Below, in pieces: positions 42,840 through 48,753 of a stretch of DNA of 48,753 bases. Both the position numbers and the translations under genes were made by a program. The DNA is taken from assembly GCA_902802535.1 (NCBI GenBank), contig CADCML010000009.1, positions 1-48,753 of the forward strand, read 5' to 3'. This DNA comes from an uncultured Bacteroidia bacterium. Lineage in GTDB: Bacteria; Bacteroidota; Bacteroidia; Bacteroidales; F082. The number at the start of each line of letters is the position of its first letter. Position 1 is the first letter of the stretch. Below the pieces are notes generated by a model, which saw only the letters and a list, made by a program, of their open reading frames with translations, searched no databases and had not been told where the DNA came from.

Positions 42840-44564
42840 TCAATCCGGTCTCCTAAACCGTTCGCCCGTCTGCTCAATCACGGCCTTTTTCCATGAATCG
42901 GGATAGCCAGGCTGCTTGGGTTTGGCGGGATAACCGTAACCGTTGCGCTTGAACTGGCCGTTTTCCTCTTGTTTGATATTGCTATCTAAATATTTGACCA
43001 ACAGGTAATTGTCCAATTCTTTCCAAGTGGCCACGGTGTTGTGTCCAGCTTGGTTCGAGAAGTCGGTGAGGTAGGTAATGGCCTTTTGTGGGTCTTGGGC
43101 GTAAAGGTTCATGGCTTCGTTGTCGGCATAGTTGACCTGCTCCTGATAGCCGCTTTCCAACTCGTTTTGCACGGCTTGGATGTCGTCGATGACGCGGTTG
43201 TAGAACAGATACTTGAAGTGCGCCAAGCGGTTGAAGACCCAGAAGGCGGCGTTGTCGCTGTAAGTCAGCATGTCACCGTTGCCCACGCGGTATTCAATCG
43301 GCACTTCGGTGATGGAGCAGTAGAAGGGCGTGTAAACCGTTGAGTTGGTGTCGTCAACACCAAACCAAATAATGCCGCCGATGGGGTTGGGGAGCCAACT
43401 ACGGCTCTGCGCGATGAAGGAAAAGCCCGTTTGCACCACTTCGATGCTGCGCTCGTTGAGGTAGGGCTTGCCCTCGTAGTTCCAATACAAAGGGTTGAAG
43501 CGGAAGGGTGAACCAAAAGGCCCTGCACCCACGTCTTGGGTCTTGTCCAGCTCGGTACCTTGGAAATGGTCGCGCTGGAAACTCATCATGTCGCTGAGGC
43601 TGATTTTACGGTTTGGCTTGACATACAGCGGCATACGGTGCGTCAAGTCCTTTCCAGTGACATAGTCCCAATACTCGTCCATGCCGTCACAGACCTTGTT
43701 GAACATGGTCCATACGCGGAGGTCGCACACGCGAGCCGCGCTGAAGTCAACGGGGGCATAGGCAGCACTGAAATCGAAGTCCTTGTCTTTGCCGTTGAAG
43801 TAGCCCTTGCGACGGGCAAAGTCGATGATGTCGTGCTTGTAAATGACCTCAACTTGTTCATTGTAAAGTTTTTTCCAGTCTTGGTCCGTGATGGAGGTCT
43901 TGCCATCGCGCAGCGGGAAAGTGGTGATGCGTGCGGCGTTGGCGTGACCGCTAACATAGCCGTCGGGGATGAGGATGGCGACCCAAACCGCGCCACGGTC
44001 GGCGTTGATGGTGTCGCCGGTCTTGGTTACCTTGGGCGTGTAACCCTTGGGCATGATTTCCATGTACCACACCTCGTTGGCATCGCTGATGCTGAATGAC
44101 TCACCGTCAGAGCCGTAGCCATATTCTTCCACCAAATCCGCCATCACTTTGATGGCTTCGCGGGCGGAGCGGCTGCGTTCGAGAGCGATGAACATGAGGC
44201 TGCCATAGTCGACGATGCCCGTCGGGTCGATGAGTTCCTCGCGTCCGCCGAAAGTGGTTTCGCCGAGGGCGACTTGATACTCATTGATGTAGCCTACCAC
44301 TTGGTAAGTGTGAGGCGGTTGCGGCACGCTGCCACGTGGGGCGTTGGTGCCACGGTCGTAGCAAATGCGCATACTGCCTGCGGGCCAGTCGGCGGCAGGG
44401 GTGAAGTAGAGTTCGCCGTAGCGGATGTGCGAGTCGGCGCAATAGCTGATGAAATTGGAGCCGTCGACCGACGCGCCCTTGGTAATCAGGAAATTGGTGC
44501 AGGCCTGCGATTGGCCGAATGAGGCAAGCAGGACAATCAGGATAAGGTGTTTGATGGTTTTCAT
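42840..44564 (-). CDS. C69-family dipeptidase (PepD-like)
   Basis: This 574-residue exported peptidase belongs to the C69 family of N-terminal nucleophile hydrolases. The sequence MKTIKHLILIVLLASFGQSQ is a signal peptide followed by A and then Cys22 (ACTNFLITKGASVDGSN). Cys22 matches the family's nucleophile, which must become the mature N-terminus. Further cues are YQVVGYINEYQVALGETTFG, the DYGSLMFIALERSRSAREAI segment and EVWYMEIMPKGY. The enzyme would cleave dipeptides in the periplasm. The ATG at 44564 is preferred to an in-frame ATG at 44618, which adds a non-signal-like extension. I see no promoter directly upstream. Confidence 0.92.
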   Translation of the reverse strand: MKTIKHLILIVLLASFGQSQACTNFLITKGASVDGSNFISYCADSHIRYGELYFTPAADWPAGSMRICYDRGTNAPRGSVPQPPHTYQVVGYINEYQVALGETTFGGREELIDPTGIVDYGSLMFIALERSRSAREAIKVMADLVEEYGYGSDGESFSISDANEVWYMEIMPKGYTPKVTKTGDTINADRGAVWVAILIPDGYVSGHANAARITTFPLRDGKTSITDQDWKKLYNEQVEVIYKHDIIDFARRKGYFNGKDKDFDFSAAYAPVDFSAARVCDLRVWTMFNKVCDGMDEYWDYVTGKDLTHRMPLYVKPNRKISLSDMMSFQRDHFQGTELDKTQDVGAGPFGSPFRFNPLYWNYEGKPYLNERSIEVVQTGFSFIAQSRSWLPNPIGGIIWFGVDDTNSTVYTPFYCSITEVPIEYRVGNGDMLTYSDNAAFWVFNRLAHFKYLFYNRVIDDIQAVQNELESGYQEQVNYADNEAMNLYAQDPQKAITYLTDFSNQAGHNTVATWKELDNYLLVKYLDSNIKQEENGQFKRNGYGYPAKPKQPGYPDSWKKAVIEQTGERFRRPD

Positions 44565-44614
44565 GATGAGTTTGTTATTGGGAAACCAAAAACTCCGCAA
44601 GATGGGTTTGGTTT

Positions 44615-45135
44615 TCAAATTTGTACATTTTCTAAGTAATCAATGTAATTGAAATTGTCTGGAATAATGATGGGAATCCGAAGGAGAATAAAGGAGTTGA
44701 AATCCTTGTATCAACTTTAGCTTGACGGATGATGATATTGCGAACGATTGACCCGAATGTGTCTTTGTTGGCATCGGTCATGGAGAAACTGCATAATGGA
44801 ATATAACTCTTGGTGGCATATTGTTCCATCACCATCTCGGCCGTTTCTTTGGTAGCGTTCTCGAAATGGAGCATTCGGTCAAAGTAAATATTGTTCAGAT
44901 AAGATTGCATGGGCAAGGAAATGCTTTCGCAACTGATTTCTTTGGCTGATTGCTGTTTGTATATAGCAAGAGGGGCTAAGAAAAACGGATGCAAGAAATG
45001 AACCTCTTTGAAATCCCAAACCACCTTGCTTTGTGCTAGACTGGTCTCTTCCACTACTCGGATGAGGTGGTTGAAACTGCTTCCAATACGCTCGTCTTCT
45101 TGCACATTGGGGATGATAATTCTTGTAGGTTGCAT
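44615..45135 (-). pseudogene. Remnant of a STAS/ATPase-like regulator with its centre deleted
   Basis: The first 149 or so residues (MQPTRIIIPNVQEDERIGSS to RISTPL) look like the N-terminal part of a Bacteroidetes family that normally continues into a histidine-kinase-type ATPase domain. DFKEVHFLHPFFLAPLAIYK is the most recognisable stretch. After ISTPL the open frame runs through 18 unrelated residues to a stop at 44632. In the +2 frame immediately after the junction the sequence reads ILLRIPIIIPDNFNYIDYLE and stops at 44615; this resembles the natural C-terminus of the same family. The simplest reading is an internal deletion of the ATPase domain with loss of frame. Family recall is from memory, so the call needs a database check. 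The gene still has a promoter (45157-45164). Confidence 0.55.
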
Positions 45136-45156
45136 GTTTTCTTAGGAATTGAATTG

Positions 45157-45164
45157 CAAAATTA
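45157..45164 (-). promoter_or_regulatory. Promoter -7 element for the remnant gene
   Basis: The minus strand reads TAATTTTG, about 21 nt upstream of the ATG at 45135, divergent from rarA. Confidence 0.55.
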
Positions 45165-45186
45165 GACAAATTTCTTTGAAATTGTC

Positions 45187-45194
45187 TACCTTTG
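45187..45194 (+). promoter_or_regulatory. Promoter -7 element for rarA
   Basis: TACCTTTG is a full match, ending 14 nt before the ATG at 45209. It rules out the in-frame ATG at 45149. Confidence 0.65.
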
Positions 45195-45208
45195 CACAAA
45201 ATTATGAA

Positions 45209-46495
45209 ATGAAAAACGGATCTATCCCATTGGCGGAACGTCTGCGTCCCACGACGCTCGACGACTACATCGGGCAGAAGCACATCATCGGTGAACATGC
45301 CGTGTTGCGCCGTGCCATCGAGAGCGGGCGTGTGCCGTCCATGATTTTTTGGGGACCGCCTGGCGTTGGCAAAACCACTTTGGCCTTCATCATCTCCAAG
45401 CAGGTCAAGCGGCAATTCTTCCAGCTGAGTGCGATCAGTAGTGGCGTGAAGGAGGTGCGCGAGGTTATTGACCGAGCGCGCATGGCTCCCGAGGCACCTA
45501 TATTATTTATCGACGAAATACACCGTTTCAGCAAGTCGCAGCAGGACTCACTGCTGGGTGCCGTGGAGCGCGGTTTGGTCACCTTGATTGGCGCGACTAC
45601 GGAGAATCCCTCGTTCGAGGTCATTTCGCCTTTGCTGTCACGGTGTCAGGTCTATGTGCTGAAGTCATTGGAGAAAGCAGACCTTGAAATCCTTTTGGAT
45701 AAGGCCGTAAAAGCCTTGGAGTACGACTATGGCAAGAAAATCACAGTCAAGGAATCGGAGGCCTTGATGCAAATCAGTGGAGGCGACGGGCGCAAATTGC
45801 TGAACGCCATCGAGTTGGTGGTCACTTCGTTGAACGACTTGGACGAAACGGCTGAGGAGTTGGTGGTCACCAACCAGTTCACCACCGACTGCATCCAGAG
45901 CAACCTCGTGAAGTATGACAAGTTGGGCGAGATGCACTATGACATCATTTCAGCCTTCATCAAGTCGATGCGCGGCAGCGACCCCAATGCTGCTCTGTAT
46001 TACCTTGCCCGCATGATTGAGGCAGGGGAGGACCCGCTCTTCATCGCCCGTCGTATGCTGATTCTGTCGTCAGAAGACATCGGCAACGCCAACCCTAATG
46101 CCTTGTTGTTAGCCAATGCCTGTTTTGACGCAGTGAACAAAATCGGCTGGCCAGAGAGCCGCATCATCTTGGCGCAGACGGTCGCTTATTTGGCCTCATC
46201 GCCGAAGAGCAACGCAGCTGTGGCAGCCATCGATGCGGCACAAGCCTTGGTACGTGAGACGGGTGATTTGCCGGTGCCATTGCACCTCCGCAACGCCCCG
46301 ACAAAGTTGATGAAGGAGCTTGGCTATGCCGACGGTTACAAGTATGCCCATGCCTATCAGGGCAACTTCGTGGAACAGGAATTCCTGCCAGCCGAAATTT
46401 CTGGCACGGTTTTGTATGCACCTCAAGACAATCCCCGCGAGCGAGAGTTGCGGAAGAACCTCCGCGAAAAATGGAAGGAAAAGTATGGGTATTAA
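45209..46495 (+). CDS. rarA: Replication-associated recombination ATPase RarA (MgsA)
   Basis: This 428-residue AAA+ ATPase, related to clamp loaders, acts at stalled replication forks. It opens with the family's PLAERLRPTTLDDYIGQKHI (7-26). Walker A is GPPGVGKT (49-56), Walker B is ILFIDEIHRFSKSQQD, sensor 1 is IGATTENPSFE, and the C-terminal tetramerisation region contains YLARMIEAGEDPLFIARRM and SSEDIGNANP. Length and motifs are complete. The start at 45209 is supported by the promoter just upstream. Confidence 0.96.
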   Translation: MKNGSIPLAERLRPTTLDDYIGQKHIIGEHAVLRRAIESGRVPSMIFWGPPGVGKTTLAFIISKQVKRQFFQLSAISSGVKEVREVIDRARMAPEAPILFIDEIHRFSKSQQDSLLGAVERGLVTLIGATTENPSFEVISPLLSRCQVYVLKSLEKADLEILLDKAVKALEYDYGKKITVKESEALMQISGGDGRKLLNAIELVVTSLNDLDETAEELVVTNQFTTDCIQSNLVKYDKLGEMHYDIISAFIKSMRGSDPNAALYYLARMIEAGEDPLFIARRMLILSSEDIGNANPNALLLANACFDAVNKIGWPESRIILAQTVAYLASSPKSNAAVAAIDAAQALVRETGDLPVPLHLRNAPTKLMKELGYADGYKYAHAYQGNFVEQEFLPAEISGTVLYAPQDNPRERELRKNLREKWKEKYGY

Positions 46496-46515
46496 TTTAA
46501 AAAATGAAAGACGTA

Positions 46516-46570
46516 GGGGCAGACCCATGTGTCTGCCCGGTCCATTTGGGGCAGACCCGCGTGTCTACCC
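46516..46570. repeat. Two tandem REP-like palindromes
   Basis: Unit 1 is GGGCAGAC (46517-46524) with GTCTGCCC (46531-46538). Unit 2 is GGGGCAGAC (46548-46556) with GTCTACCC (46563-46570). The two units share the same arms and a six-base loop (CCATGT, CCGCGT) and are about 32 bp apart. Similar GGGCAGAC-type palindromes are dispersed in some bacterial genomes, but no other copy is seen in this window. Confidence 0.7.
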
Positions 46571-46634
46571 AGTCCCGTAGGGACGCCATATCAGTAAACA
46601 GGCGACGTAAGTCCCTGCATAAAAAACGAAAAGA

Positions 46635-47363
46635 ATGAGCGAAGAAAACAAAGAAAAAAGTGTCAGTCTGTGGAACAAGGTGCTGTCCACAAGTCTGAGG
46701 TTGCCTTTCGTCAAGGTCGACAGGCAGGAGTTCCTCACCAAGGAATTGACCAAGTTTTGCACCCCGATGGAAGTGATAACGGCTTTGGACGATACACCAG
46801 TCAAGGTGTTGAGCAAGAAGGAGATAGATAAGTTGGCCAACCAGTGCATCAGCTATCATCTTACCATGGTATGCGGCACTTCTGCGCTGATGGGCTTGCC
46901 GGGAGGCTGGTGGATGGCAGGCACCATTCCCACCGACCTCACTCAGTTTTACGGCCATATCCTCGCCTTGATGCAGAAGCTCATTTACATTTACGGCTGG
47001 CCATCCTTGACCGACGTCAACAACCAATTGGACGACGAGTCACTCAACATCATGACGCTCTTCGTGGGCGCGATGATGGGCAACAAAGTTGCCATCGAGG
47101 CACTGACCAAGGTGGTGGGGCAAGTCTCAAAGAATGCTGGTATCAAGATTTCGGAAACCGTGATGGCACAATATGCCATCAAGATTGCGCAATGGATAGG
47201 TGTCAACATAACGAAGGAAAGCTTCGCCAAGGGTGTGGGCAAAGTATTACCATTAGTAGGAGCACCCGTTTCGGCCACCATCACTTACTACACTTTCCGG
47301 CCCATGGCACGACGGCTGAAGAAGCACCTCGACGAGCTGTATGATATGCGTCATGGATACTAA
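46635..47363 (+). CDS. EcsC-like protein
   Basis: This 242-residue protein is similar to the EcsC family, whose role is poorly defined (EcsC is encoded beside an ABC transporter in Bacillus). The conserved core is ALMGLPGGWWMAGTIPTDLT (about 94-113), followed by FYGHILALMQKLIYIYGWP. Several hydrophobic helices (about 85-130, 150-170, 195-225) suggest membrane association without a signal peptide. The start at 46635 gives a charged soluble N-terminus (MSEENKEKSVSLWNK). The family match is from the Gly-rich core and length only. Confidence 0.7.
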   Translation: MSEENKEKSVSLWNKVLSTSLRLPFVKVDRQEFLTKELTKFCTPMEVITALDDTPVKVLSKKEIDKLANQCISYHLTMVCGTSALMGLPGGWWMAGTIPTDLTQFYGHILALMQKLIYIYGWPSLTDVNNQLDDESLNIMTLFVGAMMGNKVAIEALTKVVGQVSKNAGIKISETVMAQYAIKIAQWIGVNITKESFAKGVGKVLPLVGAPVSATITYYTFRPMARRLKKHLDELYDMRHGY

Positions 47364-47400
47364 CCGCCCATGTCGTTCCCCTTGGAATCTATGGGCGGTT
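47362..47400. terminator. Inverted repeat between convergent genes, probable terminator
   Basis: AACCGCCCAT (47362-47371) pairs with ATGGGCGGTT (47391-47400), with an inner TTCC/GGAA stem. The flanks lack long U-tracts, so termination may be weak. Confidence 0.55.
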
Positions 47401-47407
47401 GCAATTC

Positions 47408-47647
47408 TTAGTGCTTGAACTCAAACAGGTAGAGGTCGTGCAATTGGTGGTCGGGTGTTTGTAGGATTGCCTTGTAATTCATGCCCTTTTCAGTCATGAG
47501 CCATTCGGTGTACTCGTCGACGAACTCCTTGATTTCGGATTGGTTCATCTTGATGTAGATCAAGTTCAGTTTGGCTTTGGCTTCGGTTTCTGTGAGGCCG
47601 TCATTTTTGATGATGTCTTCTGTGAGTTTGTCCATGAATTTTGCCAT
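47408..47647 (-). CDS. Small hypothetical protein
   Basis: This 79-residue cytosolic protein is predicted to be helical (MAKFMDKLTEDIIKNDGLTE, ETEAKAKLNLIYIKMNQSEI), without signal, membrane segment or motif I recognise. A full TAnnTTTG promoter element (47677-47684) precedes the ATG by about 30 nt, and an inverted repeat follows the stop, so it appears to be an independent gene rather than a spurious frame. No function is proposed. Confidence 0.75.
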   Translation of the reverse strand: MAKFMDKLTEDIIKNDGLTETEAKAKLNLIYIKMNQSEIKEFVDEYTEWLMTEKGMNYKAILQTPDHQLHDLYLFEFKH

Positions 47648-47676
47648 AGTATCAGTTTTTTAAATGTTTTAGCTTG

Positions 47677-47684
47677 CAAAAATA
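47677..47684 (-). promoter_or_regulatory. Promoter -7 element for the small hypothetical gene
   Basis: The minus strand reads TATTTTTG, about 30 nt upstream of the ATG at 47647. Confidence 0.6.
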
Positions 47685-47747
47685 AGCATAGAAATCCATT
47701 TTGTCAAGAAAATAGGAAGAAAAAAGATGATTTTTTTGTTCAAAAGG

Positions 47748-47777
47748 ATTGTAGAATTGAAAAAAATAGTATTTTTG
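47748..47777 (+). promoter_or_regulatory. Promoter of the candidate small RNA
   Basis: ATTG (47748-47751) and TATTTTTG (47770-47777) are spaced by 18 nt. No protein-coding gene follows on this strand before the terminator at 47864-47893. Confidence 0.65.
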
Positions 47778-47783
47778 CAGCAA

Positions 47784-47893
47784 TTCTCTTTTTTTAAGAG
47801 GAGGAGGATGTAGTTGATTTTCAACTACAAAAAGGTTTCATAAATTTTGGTTTTTGGTTCTTGAAAACCCTGGCTTTTGCCGGGGTTTTCTTG
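47784..47893 (+). ncRNA. Candidate ~110-nt small RNA
   Basis: This is a promoter-to-terminator unit without an open reading frame. Three hairpins follow in order. CTCTT (47786-47790)/AAGAG (47796-47800) comes first. GTAGTTGA (47810-47817)/TCAACTAC (47821-47828) is a perfect 8-bp stem. A strong terminator, AAAACCCTGGC/GCCGGGGTTTT (47864-47874/47879-47889), closes it. A GGAGGAGG stretch (47800-47807) lies between the first two. No match to a known RNA family is recognised. Confidence 0.55.
47864..47893 (+). terminator. Strong intrinsic terminator of the candidate small RNA
   Basis: An 11-bp stem (one U-G pair) with a TTTT loop, ending in GTTTTCTTGTT. Confidence 0.85.
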
Positions 47894-48060
47894 TTATTGG
47901 GGAGGCGGACGAGGGGCTGGATGATGTAGAATGCATCATTAATGGACATTTTGGGTGATGGGTGTTAAGGTTAGGTCTATCCGTGGTTGGGTGCGCAGCA
48001 TCGTTTAATCTGTAGCCGCCGATGGCCGTGTGTTTCGGTAGCGGAAACGTGTTGAGATGC
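47894..48060. other. Unassigned intergenic stretch
   Basis: About 170 bp with no convincing gene, promoter or RNA structure. It contains a GATGATG/CATCAT pairing around 47920-47940 and a GC-richer part near 48010-48050. It may be remnant sequence. Confidence 0.4.
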
Positions 48061-48108
48061 CCAAATAGAAAAGAAAAAGAGCTGTAACTTGTTGATTTAC
48101 AGCTCTTT
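48061..48108 (-). terminator. Terminator after tRNA-Glu
   Basis: AAAGAGCTGTAA (48076-48087) pairs with TTACAGCTCTTT (48097-48108). In the minus direction it is followed by TTCTTTTCTATTT. The hairpin begins at the CCA end of the tRNA. Confidence 0.8.
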
Positions 48109-48182
48109 GGTAGCCCATAGCGGAATCGAACCGCTGTTTTAAGTGTGAGAAACTTACGACCTAACCGCTAGTCGAATGGGCC
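48108..48182 (-). tRNA. tRNA-Glu (anticodon CTC)
   Basis: On the minus strand a complete cloverleaf folds. The acceptor is GGCCCAT/ATGGGCT (one G-U), the D stem GACT/GGTC, and the anticodon stem TAAGT/ACTTA with loop TTCTCAC (anticodon CTC at 48147-48149). The T arm is AGCGG-TTCGATT-CCGCT. The discriminator A and CCA (48108-48110) are encoded. It decodes GAG. No private promoter is seen; it likely shares the tRNA-Arg transcript. Confidence 0.9.
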
Positions 48183-48214
48183 AAAAAAATAGGTTCGTTT
48201 TGTGGAACCTTTTG
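48183..48214 (-). terminator. Hairpin between tRNA-Arg and tRNA-Glu
   Basis: On the minus strand AGGTTC pairs with GAACCT and is followed by ATTTTTTT, a terminator-like element placed between the two tRNA genes. It could be a partial terminator or a processing signal, because the tRNA-Glu downstream has no visible promoter. Confidence 0.6.
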
Positions 48215-48288
48215 TGAACTAGGCGGGAGTCGAACCCACAACCGCCTGATCCGTAGTCAGGGACTCTATCCAATTGAGCTACTAGTCC
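48215..48288 (-). tRNA. tRNA-Arg (anticodon ACG)
   Basis: On the minus strand the acceptor GGACTAG/CTAGTTC (one G-U) and D stem GCTC/GAGT fold. The anticodon stem is CCTGA/TCAGG with loop CTACGGA (anticodon ACG at 48252-48254), and the T arm is GTGGG-TTCGACT-CCCGC. CCA is not encoded after the discriminator A. The A34 would be edited to inosine to read CGN codons. Confidence 0.93.
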
Positions 48289-48305
48289 AGTCGTTTTTGA
48301 CACCG

Positions 48306-48313
48306 CAAAAGTA
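48306..48313 (-). promoter_or_regulatory. Promoter -7 element for the tRNA pair
   Basis: The minus strand reads TACTTTTG, 17 nt before the tRNA-Arg 5' end. Confidence 0.65.
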
Positions 48314-48425
48314 CAGATTTTTTCGTTCACGCAAGCAAAAAAACAGCAAAAATTTTATTGTTTATTGCAAATATTTGATAATCAAACTGATAAAATTTTC
48401 TTTCAAAAGTCGATTTTCGGTTGCT

Positions 48426-48458
48426 TTTGTGGTTGCAATCGCTTTTTTGCTATCTTTG
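48426..48458 (+). promoter_or_regulatory. Promoter for pepE
   Basis: TTTG (48426-48429) and TATCTTTG (48451-48458) are spaced by 21 nt; the ATG follows at 48486. Confidence 0.7.
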
Positions 48459-48485
48459 CGCCATCATTTTCAAAATTATTACATC

Positions 48486-48753
48486 ATGAGATTATTACTG
48501 ATCAGCAATTCGACCAATTTCGGTGAGAATTATTTGGCTTGGGCTTCGACCCAAATCGAGCTTTTCTGCTTGCAGAACAATATTAATAAGGATAGCCGTA
48601 TCGTCTTCGTGCCTTTCGCGGGCGTGAACATCGGCGGGATGGTGTATCCGCAGTGTTACGATGCCTACGAGTCGAAGGTGAGGAACGTTTTCCGCACCAA
48701 GTTCGGCTTGGAGAACTTCACTTCCGTTCATCATTTCGACGACAAGGTGAAAG
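48486..48753 (+). CDS. pepE: Peptidase E (alpha-aspartyl dipeptidase), partial
   Basis: The first 89 codons of a gene cut by the window end. The product opens MRLLLISNSTNFGENYLAWA, and RIVFVPFAGVN (about 39-49) follows. Both match the N-terminus of family S51 peptidase E, a cytosolic serine dipeptidase that cleaves N-terminal Asp-Xaa peptides. The catalytic GxSAG region lies beyond the window, so activity cannot be judged. The start is well supported by the promoter just upstream. Confidence 0.85.
   Translation, partial: MRLLLISNSTNFGENYLAWASTQIELFCLQNNINKDSRIVFVPFAGVNIGGMVYPQCYDAYESKVRNVFRTKFGLENFTSVHHFDDKVK

Noticed and set aside
47540-47797. 85-codon open frame overlapping the small hypothetical gene and the small-RNA promoter
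   Set aside because: It runs antisense to a gene with its own promoter and ends in A/T-rich intergenic sequence with low-complexity residues.
1-48753. Insertion sequences, prophage genes or integrase attachment sites
   Set aside because: No transposase, integrase or phage structural gene was found, and no paired terminal repeats flank the Abi or DUF3791 cassettes.

Overview
The window is chromosomal DNA from a member of the Bacteroidota, most likely order Bacteroidales. Three things point there. (1) At least 21 sites in gene-start positions match the Bacteroidetes primary promoter element TAnnTTTG, several with a TTTG-like box 16-22 nt upstream, and most genes lack a Shine-Dalgarno sequence. 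(2) Gene families typical of the group are present: a DUF1573 protein, NamZ/DUF1343, a bifunctional nuclease with a UVR tail, a K+-dependent membrane pyrophosphatase, and giant fibronectin/BspA-like surface proteins. (3) One protein ends in a type IX secretion (T9SS) sorting domain. Genus and species cannot be fixed from the sequence alone. No rRNA, CRISPR array, insertion sequence or phage is visible.

Layout. 1-4.0 kb: thyA, then on the opposite strand a three-gene cassette (DUF3791, DUF3990, small protein) joined by ATGA overlaps, then a nucleoside/H+ symporter and a bifunctional nuclease. 4.2-9.6 kb: membrane pyrophosphatase, DUF1573 lipid/periplasmic-type protein, a class I aminotransferase and, convergent with it, NamZ (exo-muramidase). 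9.8-10.8 kb: an AbiF-like HEPN protein preceded by its own promoter and a short structured, terminator-ended RNA; this is the most interesting element here. 10.8-16.4 kb: LolC/E-type permease, a hypothetical gene, nth, a membrane-anchored hypothetical, a TPR/coiled-coil protein and LolD.

16.5-23.6 kb: a secreted DUF1566-like protein followed by a 2,135-residue surface protein whose peptidase C10 domain has lost both catalytic residues. 23.7-32 kb is housekeeping: uvrB-recQ, HU, a TPR membrane protein and fmt, a TrmH-type methyltransferase, a small lipoprotein and a MauE-thioredoxin fusion. 32-42.8 kb: a 2.4-kilo-residue fibronectin-type surface protein and a BspA-like T9SS cargo protein with a frameshift in a C5 run. 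The three giant proteins share a C-terminal module of about 300 residues.

42.8-48.75 kb: a C69 dipeptidase, a gene remnant that appears to have lost its central domain, rarA, a pair of tandem palindromes, an EcsC-like protein, a small hypothetical, a candidate ~110-nt small RNA, tRNA-Glu(CTC) and tRNA-Arg(ACG), and the start of pepE, cut by the window end.

Functionally the window mixes DNA maintenance (thyA, nth, uvrB, recQ, rarA, HU), envelope lipoprotein traffic (LolC/E, LolD), cell-wall and peptide scavenging (NamZ, C69, PepE) and surface adhesin-like proteins. Two compact cassettes (AbiF plus RNA; DUF3791-DUF3990) look like toxin-antitoxin or defence modules set into otherwise ordinary gene neighbourhoods.
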